Below, piece after piece: positions 1-7,748 of a DNA stretch of 48,872 bases. The stretch is from the NCBI RefSeq assembly GCF_009601505.1, contig NZ_WITC01000084.1, positions 1 to 48,872 on the forward strand, read 5' to 3'. The position numbers and the translations under genes are program-made. The notes below the pieces were generated by a model. It was not told the DNA's origin, made no database searches, and was given only the letters and a program-made list of their open reading frames with translations. Origin of the DNA: Sinorhizobium terangae. Its GTDB lineage: Bacteria; Pseudomonadota; Alphaproteobacteria; Rhizobiales; Rhizobiaceae. Each line of letters begins with the position of its first letter. The first letter of the stretch is position 1.

Positions 1-130
1 GCATGATTTTATCCTTAAATCGATTCCGATTTAAGGAATCATGCAGTAGTAGCCGATTTGAGGATAAGCCATTCACGGTGCCGCAGCGCTCTCTGCGCGT
101 CTGATGGGACGCGCTGCCTGCGGAACCGCG
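1..130. repeat. Mosaic palindromic intergenic repeat, copy 1
   Basis: Bases 1-44 form a long inverted repeat built on TTAAATCG / CGATTTAA and flanked by GCATGA / TCATGC. Bases 92-122 carry a second inverted repeat around GCGCGTC / GACGCGC. The same two modules recur together near 34.87 kb and 39.83 kb, and parts recur at 15.42 and 34.48 kb, so this is a dispersed rhizobial intergenic mosaic element. It ends just before the 3' end of the xanthine phosphoribosyltransferase gene. A role in RNA stability or termination is inference. Confidence 0.6.
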
Positions 131-138
131 AAGAAGTC

Positions 139-636
139 TCAGCCGCGCGTGCCCTTGGCGATCGGCTCCTGATAGGTAAAGCCCATGTCCCAAGGGAAAT
201 AGATCCAGGTATCCTGGCTGACTTCCGTGACGAAAGTGTCGACGAGCGGGCGCCCCTTCGGCTTTGCATAGACGGCGGCGAAATGGGCTTTCGGCAGCAT
301 TGCCCGCACCTCGGTGGCGGTCTTGCCGGTGTCGGTCAGGTCATCGATGATCAGCACACCCTCACCGCCATCCTTGGCGATTTCCGGGGAAATGCCCTTG
401 AGAACCTTCATTTGGCCCTGCGTGTCATAGTCGTGATAGGAGGCGATGCAGACGGTCTCGATCATGCGGATATTGAGTTCGCGGCAGATAATTGCAGCCG
501 GAACAAGGCCCCCGCGGGTGATGCAGACCATTGCACGCCATTCCTGTCCGTTGTCGGCCAGCCGCCACGCGAGCGCGCGGGCATCGCGGTGGAACTGATC
601 CCAGGATACGGGAAAGGCTTTATCTGGAAGAGACAT
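139..636 (-). CDS. gpt: Xanthine phosphoribosyltransferase
   Basis: This 165-residue cytoplasmic enzyme should transfer phosphoribose from PRPP to xanthine and guanine for purine salvage. The PRPP-binding loop is visible as [14 protein letters not shown], a type I phosphoribosyltransferase signature with two consecutive acidic residues, and the N-terminal segment [12 protein letters not shown] is the usual PPi loop. Length and the C-terminal YFPWD-type segment fit the Gpt family (E. coli Gpt is about 150 residues). The gene stands alone: its 3' end lies against a palindromic repeat, and its nearest upstream neighbour is 350 bp away on the same strand. A hypoxanthine/guanine-preferring relative is possible, but Gpt is much the better fit. 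Confidence 0.9.
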   Translation of the reverse strand: MSLPDKAFPVSWDQFHRDARALAWRLADNGQEWRAMVCITRGGLVPAAIICRELNIRMIETVCIASYHDYDTQGQMKVLKGISPEIAKDGGEGVLIIDDLTDTGKTATEVRAMLPKAHFAAVYAKPKGRPLVDTFVTEVSQDTWIYFPWDMGFTYQEPIAKGTRG

Positions 637-880
637 TTACGGGCTCCGGCTTCAGTCGAATACAGGCTGCGAAGCGCCGCGGCGAACAAGGAGGTCGCAC
701 AGCGCGCTTCGTCACGCTTTGGATACCCAATACTGAAAATGAAGCCCGGAGCGCAAGGGCCGACAAGGCCTGTCCAGGAATCCTCCACCTCCGTCGAACC
801 ATGGGGGCATGAGCATGCCGCCTGATCGAATAGCTTGGAGCGGAACGTGGACGGAAAACCGCACGCGCTTTCCGCATCCC
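637..880. other. Intergenic region without recognised gene
   Basis: Between the 5' end of gpt and the RIME-like repeat I see no ORF with a ribosome-binding site and no recognisable protein. It presumably holds the gpt promoter on the minus strand, but no convincing -35/-10 pair could be chosen. Confidence 0.4.
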
Positions 881-883
881 GCA

Positions 884-990
884 CTAAAGCATGTCGCGTT
901 CAATCTGACTGATGCGATGCGCTTTAGCTCGTTGCTTTTACCCATGTCGTTGTACCAAAACCGCTGCACACTTTTGGGCGACATGCATTA
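884..990 (-). repeat. RIME-like repeat, copy 1
   Basis: Read on the minus strand this matches the repeats at 20589-20695 and 22303-22404, sharing GCATGTCGCCCAAAAGTGTG at one end and a GCGC/CATGTC palindromic half at the other. The family resembles the roughly 100-bp RIME elements described from Rhizobiaceae. Its last three bases (988-990) are also the TAA stop of the next gene, so the repeat abuts the coding region. Confidence 0.7.
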
Positions 991-1734
991 GCGAGAACGG
1001 GCAATTGTCTCGATCATCGCCACGACATCGGCCTCGGCCGCAGCGAGCACCGCAGCCTCGCGAGCGCGGATGACGATATCGGTCGAGAAGGTTTTGCCGT
1101 CGAACTTGGGGTAGGAGCCAATGCTCGTTTCCGGATGTTTCTTCTGCACCTCCGCCAAGGGCCCGCCAATATCGCCTTCGCCATAGGGCGAACGGACAGT
1201 GCATGAAAGGACTGGCGTCCCCGTCTGGAGGCTGGGAAGCAAACTATCAAGCATCGCCTGGAAGACCTGGGGCACGCCGGCCATGACGTAGACGTTGGCG
1301 ATCCGGAAGCCGGGCGCCGTCGATACGGGATTGGAAATATGGGTGGCGCCGACCGGCATGCGCGCCATTCGCCTGCGCGCATCGGTAAACTCCATGCCGC
1401 GGCGTTCATACATGGCGCCAAGCAACGCCATTGCCTCCGGGTCGTGGATGCACTCGACACCGAACGCTCTGGAGACCGCGTCGGCAGTGATGTCGTCGTG
1501 TGTCGGCCCAATGCCGCCGGACGTGAAGACGTGGTCGTAACGGCCTCGCAAGGCGTTGACTGCGTCGACAATCGCCTCCTCGTCGTCCGCCACGATGCGA
1601 ACCTCACGCAGATCGATACCGACCATGGTCAGCATGTCGGCCAGGTGGCCGATATTCTTGTCCTTCGTTCGGCCGGACAGAAGTTCATCGCCTATGGCAA
1701 GCATGGCGGCCGTAACGATCGTGGCAGTGGTCAT
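988..1734 (-). CDS. Molybdopterin-binding (CinA N-terminal-like) protein
   Basis: A 248-residue cytoplasmic protein with a MoCF-biosynthesis/CinA-type fold. Seen directly: the N-terminal AAMLAIGDELLSGRTKDKN segment and the family signature TSGGIGPTHDDITADAV, which in MoaB/MogA/CinA relatives binds the pterin or an ADP-ribose-type ligand. It is much shorter than full CinA (about 400 residues) and lacks the C-terminal amidohydrolase domain, as is usual for the stand-alone alphaproteobacterial form. The start is supported by a strong Shine-Dalgarno (TTCAGGAGCACC) before the ATG. The stop codon coincides with the end of a RIME-like repeat. The substrate is not known from sequence. Confidence 0.85.
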   Translation of the reverse strand: MTTATIVTAAMLAIGDELLSGRTKDKNIGHLADMLTMVGIDLREVRIVADDEEAIVDAVNALRGRYDHVFTSGGIGPTHDDITADAVSRAFGVECIHDPEAMALLGAMYERRGMEFTDARRRMARMPVGATHISNPVSTAPGFRIANVYVMAGVPQVFQAMLDSLLPSLQTGTPVLSCTVRSPYGEGDIGGPLAEVQKKHPETSIGSYPKFDGKTFSTDIVIRAREAAVLAAAEADVVAMIETIARSR

Positions 1735-1942
1735 TGGTGCTCCTGAATACTTGGCGATCGCCGAGTCGATCCCATGGCTGTTGAAGAAAGCTTGACAGTC
1801 TGTCGACCGCCCATGTTCTGGCGACCACGTGCGTTTTGATAAATCCTGCCCCAGGGGACGATCAAGTGTAATTGCCTGACAGGAGTATCATGAGGCAAAG
1901 GTACTGGTTCTCTATTATTCCGCCTATGGGCATATCGAAACG

Positions 1943-2491
1943 ATGGCCTACGCCGTCGCGGAAGGCGCCAAGTCGACCGGCGCGGATGTCGTCGTAAAGC
2001 GCGTGCCTGAGTTGGTGCCGGAGGACGTGGCGAAGTCCTCCTATTACAAGATAGACCAGGCGGCGCCGATTGCGACCGTCAACGAGCTTGCGGACTATGA
2101 CGCGATCATCTTCGGTTCGGGCACGCGCTATGGCACCGTCGCGTCGCAGCTGCGCAACTTCATCGACCAGACCGGCAGTCTTTGGGCTCAGGGCAAACTC
2201 GTCGGTAAGGTCGGCTCCGCCTTCACCTCGTCGGCAACCCAGCACGGCGGTCAGGAAACCACCGTCCTCGGCCTGATCCCGACGCTGATGCATCTCGGCA
2301 CGGTCGTCGTCGGCCTTCCTTACGCATTCGAGGGCCAGGCGGGGCTGGACGAAATCAAGGGCGGTTCTCCCTACGGTGCTTCGACCATCACCGGAGGCGA
2401 TGGTTCGCGTCAGCCGTCGGCGGTCGAGCTTGATGCCGCCCGTTACCAAGGCGCGCATGTCGCGAAGATCGCCGCAAAACTCGCGTCCTGA
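1943..2491 (+). CDS. wrbA: NAD(P)H:quinone oxidoreductase WrbA, 5' end probably frameshifted
   Basis: A flavodoxin-fold quinone reductase that would reduce quinones with NAD(P)H and FMN. Family hallmarks seen are [37 protein letters not shown] and the C-terminal [18 protein letters not shown]. The first in-frame ATG is at 1943, which is too late: codons just upstream read [16 protein letters not shown], the normal WrbA N-terminus with its FMN-phosphate loop. A well-placed ATG with AGGAG lies at 1890, but it is two bases out of register with that reading (ATG-AG-GCA-AAG-GTA). No in-frame ATG, GTG or TTG exists between the stop at 1877 and 1943. Either the sequence carries a 2-nt insertion at the start codon (mutation or error), or only a truncated protein lacking its first strand is made. 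Confidence 0.8.
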   Translation: MAYAVAEGAKSTGADVVVKRVPELVPEDVAKSSYYKIDQAAPIATVNELADYDAIIFGSGTRYGTVASQLRNFIDQTGSLWAQGKLVGKVGSAFTSSATQHGGQETTVLGLIPTLMHLGTVVVGLPYAFEGQAGLDEIKGGSPYGASTITGGDGSRQPSAVELDAARYQGAHVAKIAAKLAS

Positions 2492-2724
2492 TGTCTCCGT
2501 TAGAGGCGCCTTTTGGCGCGGCCCGGCGAGACTGTGCGTTGAAGTTTCGCGAAAGCTTCGAAAGGCGGCCAAAATCATCGCAAAAGTGGCCTGGCAGCGT
2601 CATTCTGTGCTAACATCGCCGCCGTTCGGCATGCAAATGCCATTGATAAGGAGGAGCAGCAAGGACCGTGCGGCGACGGTCCGCCGGGGCAGCAACTGTC
2701 CCGGGAAATCCAGGGGAGTGAAGA

Positions 2725-2967
2725 ATGGCGCGGATCACTTATTCGATCGTTCCACACGACGGAGGTTGGGCCTACAAGGCAGCCGAGGCGTATTCAGAGC
2801 CCTTTCCCAGTCGCGAGATGGCACTGGCGGCCGCAAGAGCCGCAGCGGCCGAACAGCAAGTAGGCGGCGACGACGAGGAAATCAGCTTCCAGGATGAGAA
2901 GGGAAATTGGCATTTCGAACACGCCGATGGGGGAGATCGACCTGAAGCAACCGTCGAGGATGGCTGA
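2725..2967 (+). CDS. Small DUF2188-like protein
   Basis: An 80-residue acidic protein starting MARITYSIVPHDGGWAYK. The layout (short beta strands, then an alanine-rich helix EMALAAARAAAAEQ, then FQDEKGNWHFE) resembles DUF2188 proteins, in which a GW-type strand precedes an Ala-rich helix and an EDG-type turn. That assignment is from memory of the pattern and is tentative. A good Shine-Dalgarno (AGGGGAGTG) precedes the ATG at the right distance. It is followed by another small gene on the same strand, about 90 bp away. Function unknown. Confidence 0.7.
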   Translation: MARITYSIVPHDGGWAYKAAEAYSEPFPSREMALAAARAAAAEQQVGGDDEEISFQDEKGNWHFEHADGGDRPEATVEDG

Positions 2968-3056
2968 AGATAGTTGAAGGGGCAGTTGGGTTCGAGCTTA
3001 TATGCCCCTGACGACGCCATCCCCGTACGCGCTGACAACGCGACGGAGGATTTCCA

Positions 3057-3275
3057 ATGCATTATAGCGTTCAAATCTTCACCTGGACCGCCCGCTTGGG
3101 CGTTCATCAGGTCGGATCGGTTATCGAAGTCGACGCACCCAATCCGAAGGCAGCGGCGGTCTCCTTGCTTGGGTTGCGGTTGGACGACAGTGGAAAATCG
3201 TCGAAACTGGCGGTAAGAGTCTGGCGCGGAGAAGACGCCTTGAAGGCCGACTGCGATTGCTTTTACTACCACTGA
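3057..3275 (+). CDS. Small hypothetical protein
   Basis: A 72-residue soluble protein with no recognised domain. It contains a possible helix (NPKAAAVSLLGLRL) and an odd C-terminus with a CDCFYYH cluster. The start is supported by GGAGG seven bases before the ATG. It lies 89 bp after the DUF2188-like gene on the same strand, so the two may be co-transcribed. The beta-strand, Ala-helix, beta-strand pattern resembles that of the upstream small protein, but the similarity is too weak to call them paralogues. Confidence 0.6.
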   Translation: MHYSVQIFTWTARLGVHQVGSVIEVDAPNPKAAAVSLLGLRLDDSGKSSKLAVRVWRGEDALKADCDCFYYH

Positions 3276-3403
3276 GACCGGTCCGGAATCTCGCTGCGGG
3301 ATGTTGTAGTGCGTCGCCTCGCGCAAGCTGATGCTCGCCATTCGTGCCGAACGAATGACGGGCTATTTTGTGGGCGGCGCGCCCCGCGCTGCACCGACCG
3401 ACT

Positions 3404-3790
3404 TCAATCGTCCGGCGTACAGACCCTCAACCGATGACCGTCGGGATCGAGAGCCACGAACGTGCGGCCGAAGACTGCCGTCATGAGTTCCTGCTCGATC
3501 GTGACGCCCTCCTGGCGCCAAACGCCGTAAATCCGTTCAACGGCGGCATCGTTCTCAACCATGAAAGCAAGTTCGGTGCGGTTGCCGCTCCCCGCCGTGT
3601 GGAAGTTCTCCGCGCTCATCGACCACAGCCCCAAACTCAGGCCACTATCAAATTCGAAGGCGACATAGGTGGGAAACGACGCTGAGGGCTGGCGGCCAAG
3701 CAAGCGCGAATAGAACGCCGAGCTTTCCGCAGGGTTCCGGACATACGAGAGAATGAGGTTGGGCAAGAGAATGAGGTTGGGCTTAAGCAC
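3404..3790 (-). CDS. VOC (glyoxalase-fold) family protein
   Basis: A 128-residue member of the vicinal oxygen chelate superfamily. The paired beta-alpha-beta pattern is visible: YVRNPAESSAFYSRLLGRQPS for the first module and ELAFMVENDAAVERIYGVWRQEG with FVALDPDGHRLRVCTP for the second. Such proteins are metal-dependent enzymes or drug-binding resistance proteins; the substrate is not apparent. The start is GTG at 3790, supported by GGAGA upstream. The N-terminus contains a tandem 6-residue duplication, PNLILL-PNLILS, encoded by an 18-bp direct repeat at about 3745-3780; relatives have one copy. Transcription begins beside paired CTGTCAG repeats in the upstream region. Confidence 0.82.
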   Translation of the reverse strand: MLKPNLILLPNLILSYVRNPAESSAFYSRLLGRQPSASFPTYVAFEFDSGLSLGLWSMSAENFHTAGSGNRTELAFMVENDAAVERIYGVWRQEGVTIEQELMTAVFGRTFVALDPDGHRLRVCTPDD

Positions 3791-3832
3791 AGTTGTCTCC
3801 TTTTTCCGATGGCAGGACCATAGGAGACGATG

Positions 3833-3849
3833 CTGTCAGTTTCTGTCAG
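3833..3849. promoter_or_regulatory. Direct repeat CTGTCAG-N3-CTGTCAG upstream of the VOC gene
   Basis: Two CTGTCAG copies start at 3833 and 3843, a spacing of one helical turn, 43 bp before the VOC gene start on the minus strand. The arrangement is typical of a regulator binding the same DNA face twice. No adjacent regulator gene is seen, so the binding protein is unknown. Confidence 0.35.
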
Positions 3850-3967
3850 CATTCTCTCGTGCAGAAGCAGAACGATGGCGAGATACTCGCATATCAATCT
3901 TGTGAAGTTGATGCCGCAACATATTGGTATTCAATATTTTTGAGGACGTATCCGGTCCGTCGGCGCC

Positions 3968-4141
3968 TTATGACTTCCTGCTGAGAAGCAGGGGCCTCCA
4001 GACAACGCGCCGTCCCGACGTTTGCTGATCACGCAGTTCGGCCTGGCGTGCCGCGATGGCGCTTGCAAAAGCTTCCTTCATCGCGTCGATGCGACGGCGC
4101 CGTTCCTCCGGTTCGTCGCGGTTGACTGGGGCGTCCGACAT
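3968..4141 (-). CDS. Small basic hypothetical protein, translationally coupled
   Basis: A 57-residue protein beginning MSDAPVNRDEPEERRRRIDA and ending in a basic tail, RRVVWRPLLLSRKS. The middle is a charged helix (MKEAFASAIAARQAELRDQQ). Its ATG overlaps the stop of the upstream gene in a TGATG junction (4139-4143), the arrangement expected of translational coupling, which is the main reason to accept it as a real gene. It has no recognised domain. A DNA- or RNA-binding accessory role is possible from the charge, but this is inference. Confidence 0.6.
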   Translation of the reverse strand: MSDAPVNRDEPEERRRRIDAMKEAFASAIAARQAELRDQQTSGRRVVWRPLLLSRKS

Positions 4142-4401
4142 CACACCAATCTCCTGGCCTCGTGCGACCTGGTCACGAACAAGCGCCCAGCAGTGAGAAG
4201 ATGAAGCTCATTGGTGGTTCCGGCCTGATAGGCCTCGATCAGCATTCTGCCGTACCTTTGCGCAGGCGCGCTGTCGCGCGGCCATCGATGCTCGTCGCAG
4301 AGGCGATCGAATACACGCTGAAGCGTGTCCAGGTCTTCCGGAAACAAAGGCACATCAGATGACGCTTGCAGTGGACGCACGCCTGTACCCTCTGTCAGCA
4401 A
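4141..4401 (-). CDS. Small hypothetical protein, first gene of a two-gene unit
   Basis: Up to 86 residues. The best-ordered part is LFPEDLDTLQRVFDRLCDEHRWPRDSAPAQRYGRMLIEAYQAGTTNELHLL, mostly helical with no transmembrane segment. The start is uncertain: a TTG at 4401 gives the longest form, and a GTG at 4380 has a better Shine-Dalgarno (GAGGG). It shares a TGATG junction with the downstream 57-residue gene, so the two are probably made together. I recognise a rhizobial type of small protein but know no function for it. Confidence 0.6.
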   Translation of the reverse strand: MLTEGTGVRPLQASSDVPLFPEDLDTLQRVFDRLCDEHRWPRDSAPAQRYGRMLIEAYQAGTTNELHLLTAGRLFVTRSHEARRLV

Positions 4402-4593
4402 TGCAGGGACAAATTTCGAGGCAGGCTAGCTTGCCAGCAAAGGGCGATGATTGAACCCCTGGCGAATCAGGGGTTCGCGCGGTTTTTCGTGACGCGGCAT
4501 TCGGCCGACGCAACCGGGCGGCCTCAACGACCCGGACAGGCTGCCCGACGGCTCCGCTCCAGAACGCAAGGAGATAAGTTGCAAAACATTCCC

Positions 4594-4622
4594 TTGACTG
4601 AATCTCCTAAGTGTTTGATCTA
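4594..4622 (+). promoter_or_regulatory. Candidate sigma-70-type promoter of tRNA-Leu
   Basis: TTGACT (4594-4599) is followed after a 17-base spacer by GATCTA (4617-4622), placing transcription start at about the first base of the tRNA (4631). The -35 is good and the -10 weak, which is common in rhizobia. Confidence 0.45.
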
Positions 4623-4630
4623 GGCCGCAG

Positions 4631-4716
4631 GCGGACGTGGCGAAACTGGTAGACGCAAGGGACTTAAAATCCCTCGGCCTTAGGCTGTACGGGTTCGATC
4701 CCCGTCGTCCGCACCA
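4631..4716 (+). tRNA. tRNA-Leu(TAA)
   Basis: A class II tRNA with a long variable arm. The acceptor stem is GCGGACG/CGTCCGC, the anticodon loop is ACTTAAAAT with anticodon TAA, the T-loop is GGTTCGATCC, and the 3' CCA is encoded. It reads leucine UUA/UUG codons. No tandem tRNA follows; the next gene, a HAD phosphatase, is on the other strand and converges on it. Confidence 0.95.
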
Positions 4717-4744
4717 GCCCCTCCTTGCGCGGTTGCGCCGCCCA

Positions 4745-5449
4745 TCAACCGGCGATTTTGCGCAAGAGCGTTTCGAGCTGACCGAGGTCGGGTATTTCAT
4801 GAAAACGCGGATGGTCTTCCGGTTTCTCGTGATGTTCGAAAGACCAGGTGAGGGCGTGCGGGACATAGACGCCCCAGCTGCCGGCCGCCAGCGCCGGGAC
4901 GATGTCGGATTTCAGCGAATTGCCGACCATGAGGCTCCTCGACGGCCCGTCGCCGTGTTGCGAGAATATTCTCTGATAGGTGGACATGGTCTTGTCGCTG
5001 ACGATTTCGATGGCGGCGAAGAAGTCGCCGAGCCCGGAGGCGGCAAGCTTCCGTTCCTGATCGAAAAGGTCGCCCTTGGTGATCATGACGAGGCGAAAGC
5101 GTCCGGCGAGGGCCTCGAGTGTCTCATGCACGTTTGGCAGCGGTTCGACCGGATGGCCAAGCATTTCCCGTCCGGCGGCGAGAATTTCGGCGATCACCGA
5201 CGGCGGCAGCTTGCCGCCGGTTACCTCGAGCGCGGTCTCGATCATCGAGAGGGTGAAGCCCTTGATGCCGAAGCCATAGAGGCCGAGATTCCGCTTTTCG
5301 GCCGCGAGCAATCTTGCAGGCAACGCCTTCGGGTCGGCGTGGTCTTTCAGCAAATCGACGAAACGCTCTTCGGTAAGGCGATAGAACTGTTCGTTCTGCC
5401 ACAGCGTATCGTCGGCATCGAAACCAATGGTCGTAATTCTGTTCGGCAT
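4745..5449 (-). CDS. HAD-family hydrolase (phosphatase)
   Basis: A 234-residue haloacid-dehalogenase-type phosphatase. Motif I is GFDADDTLW near the N-terminus (nucleophile and acid/base aspartates), motif II is VMITKGD, and the late motif MVGNSLKSDIVPALAAG supplies the acidic Mg2+ ligand region. The start is placed at the MPNRITTIGFDADD methionine (5449), because the upstream extension to 5515 overlaps the preceding gene and lacks family-like sequence. It starts 4 bp after the stop of the secreted protein gene upstream, so the two form an operon. The substrate is probably a small phosphorylated metabolite and cannot be read from the sequence. Confidence 0.88.
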   Translation of the reverse strand: MPNRITTIGFDADDTLWQNEQFYRLTEERFVDLLKDHADPKALPARLLAAEKRNLGLYGFGIKGFTLSMIETALEVTGGKLPPSVIAEILAAGREMLGHPVEPLPNVHETLEALAGRFRLVMITKGDLFDQERKLAASGLGDFFAAIEIVSDKTMSTYQRIFSQHGDGPSRSLMVGNSLKSDIVPALAAGSWGVYVPHALTWSFEHHEKPEDHPRFHEIPDLGQLETLLRKIAG

Positions 5450-5453
5450 GGAC

Positions 5454-6044
5454 CTATTGCGCGGCGATCTTGAAAGGCTGGTCGACGGTCGCGCTCTTGC
5501 CGCTGTTGATATCATTGAAATGAAAACGCAGCACGTAGTCGCCGGCCGGCGCGCCAGTCACGTCGATCGTCAGCGTCGAGTAGATTTCCTGGTTGCGCAG
5601 GTAGCCCGTGAAAGTGAAATCGCCGAATGCCTTCTGGCTGGCGAGGACTTCGCCCTTGGGGTTGAGGATGTCGAAATCCACCGTGAAACGCGTCTGGATC
5701 TTGCCCTTGACGCTCGCTTCCTTCCAGGTAAGCCCAACCGGTTCGACGTAGGACACGATTGCCTCGCCGGCCTTGAAGGTCGGATCGGCTTTGGGCTCGT
5801 ACATCGCATAGCCCGCCGGTTCGGCCGTGACGAAGACCGCTTTGCCGATCGCGAAGGGAAGTGTTTGGGAGAACTCGCTTACCGCCTGCCGCAGCGTCTC
5901 CCGGGCACCCGCCACGTCACCTGAGGTCGCCTGCTGTTCCGCCTTTGTCGCGGCATCAGACAGCGGACCGGCCAGAGCCCCCGCGTCGATCGTCGCCGCG
6001 ATCGCGGCAGTCATTGTTGCAAGCAAGAGCAGGCGTTTCGGCAT
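5454..6044 (-). CDS. Secreted (periplasmic) hypothetical protein
   Basis: A 196-residue protein with an evident signal peptide: MPKRLLLLATMTAAIAATIDAGALA, then a predicted cleavage near GALAG. The mature part has a short helical stretch (KAEQQATSGDVAGARETLRQAV) followed by beta-rich sequence resembling an Ig-like or beta-sandwich domain (FTVDFDILNPKGEVL, YSTLTIDVTGAPAGDYVLRFHFND). GGAGG precedes the ATG. It lies 4 bp upstream of the HAD gene on the same strand. No enzyme motif is seen; a binding or envelope role is likely but unproven. Confidence 0.75.
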   Translation of the reverse strand: MPKRLLLLATMTAAIAATIDAGALAGPLSDAATKAEQQATSGDVAGARETLRQAVSEFSQTLPFAIGKAVFVTAEPAGYAMYEPKADPTFKAGEAIVSYVEPVGLTWKEASVKGKIQTRFTVDFDILNPKGEVLASQKAFGDFTFTGYLRNQEIYSTLTIDVTGAPAGDYVLRFHFNDINSGKSATVDQPFKIAAQ

Positions 6045-6134
6045 CGTATTCCTCCCCCGTGCCCATGGTCTCCAGACTTTCGGTATTTGCCACTCTAAGT
6101 CAAGGCATTGCCAAGTCGATGCTAATTAAGACAC

Positions 6135-7589
6135 TCAGTGCTTCCAGAAGACCGGGGTCAGGATGACGAGAACGGTCAGAACCTCGAGACGTCCGAGCAG
6201 CATCATCAGCGACAGAAGATAGAGTTCGGGATCCCCAAGCGTCGAGAAGTTGCCGGCTGGACCGATAATGCTGCCGAGGCCGGGACCGACGTTGGAGAGG
6301 CAGGTAATGACGGCCGAGACTGCCGTGACCAGATCATAGCCAAGCGCCGCCATCACCAGGCTGCCGAAAACCCAGAGAAGGATATAGGTTATGAAGAACA
6401 GGAAGATAGCGCGCTGCGTGTCCAGATCGACGGTGCTGTTGCCATAGCGCACCGCATAGATCGCATTGGGATAGATGAGCCTATTCAACCCTGAGCGGAT
6501 CGCGTTGAAGAGCACGACGAAACGATAGGCCTTGATACCGCCTGCAGTCGAGCCGGAGCAGCCGCCCATGAAGGTGGCGATAAACGCCGTCATGACGACG
6601 AAGGGCCCCCAAAGACTATAGTCTTCGCTAGCGTAGCCAGTGGTCGAGAGGATCGAGCTGATGTTGAAGAAGGAATGCGCCAGCGCGAGATGAAATTCGA
6701 CGCCATTCGCCAGCCGGTGATAGGCGGCCACGGCCACCGAAAACACGGTGAGATAGCCGAGAAAGACGCTGATTTGCGGATCGCGCAACGCGTCGAGACG
6801 CCCCCGGACGACAAGCACGATCAGGATCGAGAAGGGCAGGCTGCAAAGCGTCATGAAAAATGTGCCGGTCCACAGCAGTGGAACGCTGCCGAAATAGGCA
6901 AATGATGCATCGTGGGTTGAAAAGCCGCCGGTAGCGACGGTCGACATCGCGTGATTGATCGCATCGAAGCGGTTCATGCCAGTCATGTTATAGCCTACTG
7001 CGCAGAGCAGCGTGATCGTCACATAGACGGCGAGGAAGGCGCGGCTGAAGCTTGCGATGCGGGCGAATGTCTTGTCGCTCGTGTCGGAGGACTCCATCTT
7101 GAAGAAGGACATGCCGCCGACCCGCAGGTAGGGGATGATGAACAGGCCGAGAACGACAATGCCTATGCCGCCGAGCCAGCAAAGGAGCGAGCGCCACAGC
7201 AGCAGGCCGGGCGGCGCGTTGTCGAGCCCGACGATGACGGTCGAACCGGTCGTCGTAACCGCGGAAACGGACTCGAAGAGTGCTTGAGCAAAATCAAGGT
7301 CGAGCGAGGAGAGCCAGAGCGGGATTGCACCAACGACGGAGAAGACAAACCAGAGCAAATTGACCAGAAGAAATCCGAATTTCTTCGAGAACGGCGGAGG
7401 TCCCGCGCGGGTCGCCATGAACGTCGCCGCAGAGAGGCCACCGGTCAGGAAGGCCGTTACGGCGAAGATCTCCCAGTCCGCATGTCCGTAGTAGAGGTCG
7501 ACGAGAGCGGGGATCAACATCGCGCCGGAAAGGTAGAGGCCGAGGATCGCCGCGATATGGACAGCGTGCCGGAACAGGGTTGCATTCAA
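6135..7589 (-). CDS. trkH: TrkH-family potassium uptake protein
   Basis: A 484-residue inner-membrane protein of the TrkH/KtrB superfamily, the ion-conducting subunit for K+ uptake. The four pore-loop repeats with their conserved glycine are visible in order: TTGSTVIVGL, STVATGGFSTHD, STTGYASEDY and CLSNVGPGLGSI. About ten hydrophobic segments surround them, and the length matches TrkH (about 480). Export of current in vivo usually needs the NAD-binding TrkA, which is not in this window. The gene is monocistronic on the minus strand, and the next gene upstream is divergent ilvA. It may be regulated through TrkA or turgor; nothing specific is seen in the promoter region. Confidence 0.92.
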   Translation of the reverse strand: MNATLFRHAVHIAAILGLYLSGAMLIPALVDLYYGHADWEIFAVTAFLTGGLSAATFMATRAGPPPFSKKFGFLLVNLLWFVFSVVGAIPLWLSSLDLDFAQALFESVSAVTTTGSTVIVGLDNAPPGLLLWRSLLCWLGGIGIVVLGLFIIPYLRVGGMSFFKMESSDTSDKTFARIASFSRAFLAVYVTITLLCAVGYNMTGMNRFDAINHAMSTVATGGFSTHDASFAYFGSVPLLWTGTFFMTLCSLPFSILIVLVVRGRLDALRDPQISVFLGYLTVFSVAVAAYHRLANGVEFHLALAHSFFNISSILSTTGYASEDYSLWGPFVVMTAFIATFMGGCSGSTAGGIKAYRFVVLFNAIRSGLNRLIYPNAIYAVRYGNSTVDLDTQRAIFLFFITYILLWVFGSLVMAALGYDLVTAVSAVITCLSNVGPGLGSIIGPAGNFSTLGDPELYLLSLMMLLGRLEVLTVLVILTPVFWKH

Positions 7590-7748
7590 GCTTCGATTTC
7601 CCGGAAACAGTTGTCGAACAGGCCGGTGGCCGCCTGGAGCGGCAGCAATAGTGGCTTGCCCGATCGATTCGTGTCAATTCGATGGCCTCATGCGAGGCAA
7701 TGTGCGATAGCGTCAGGCATCGGTAAACGCAACGGATGACCCTACGTT

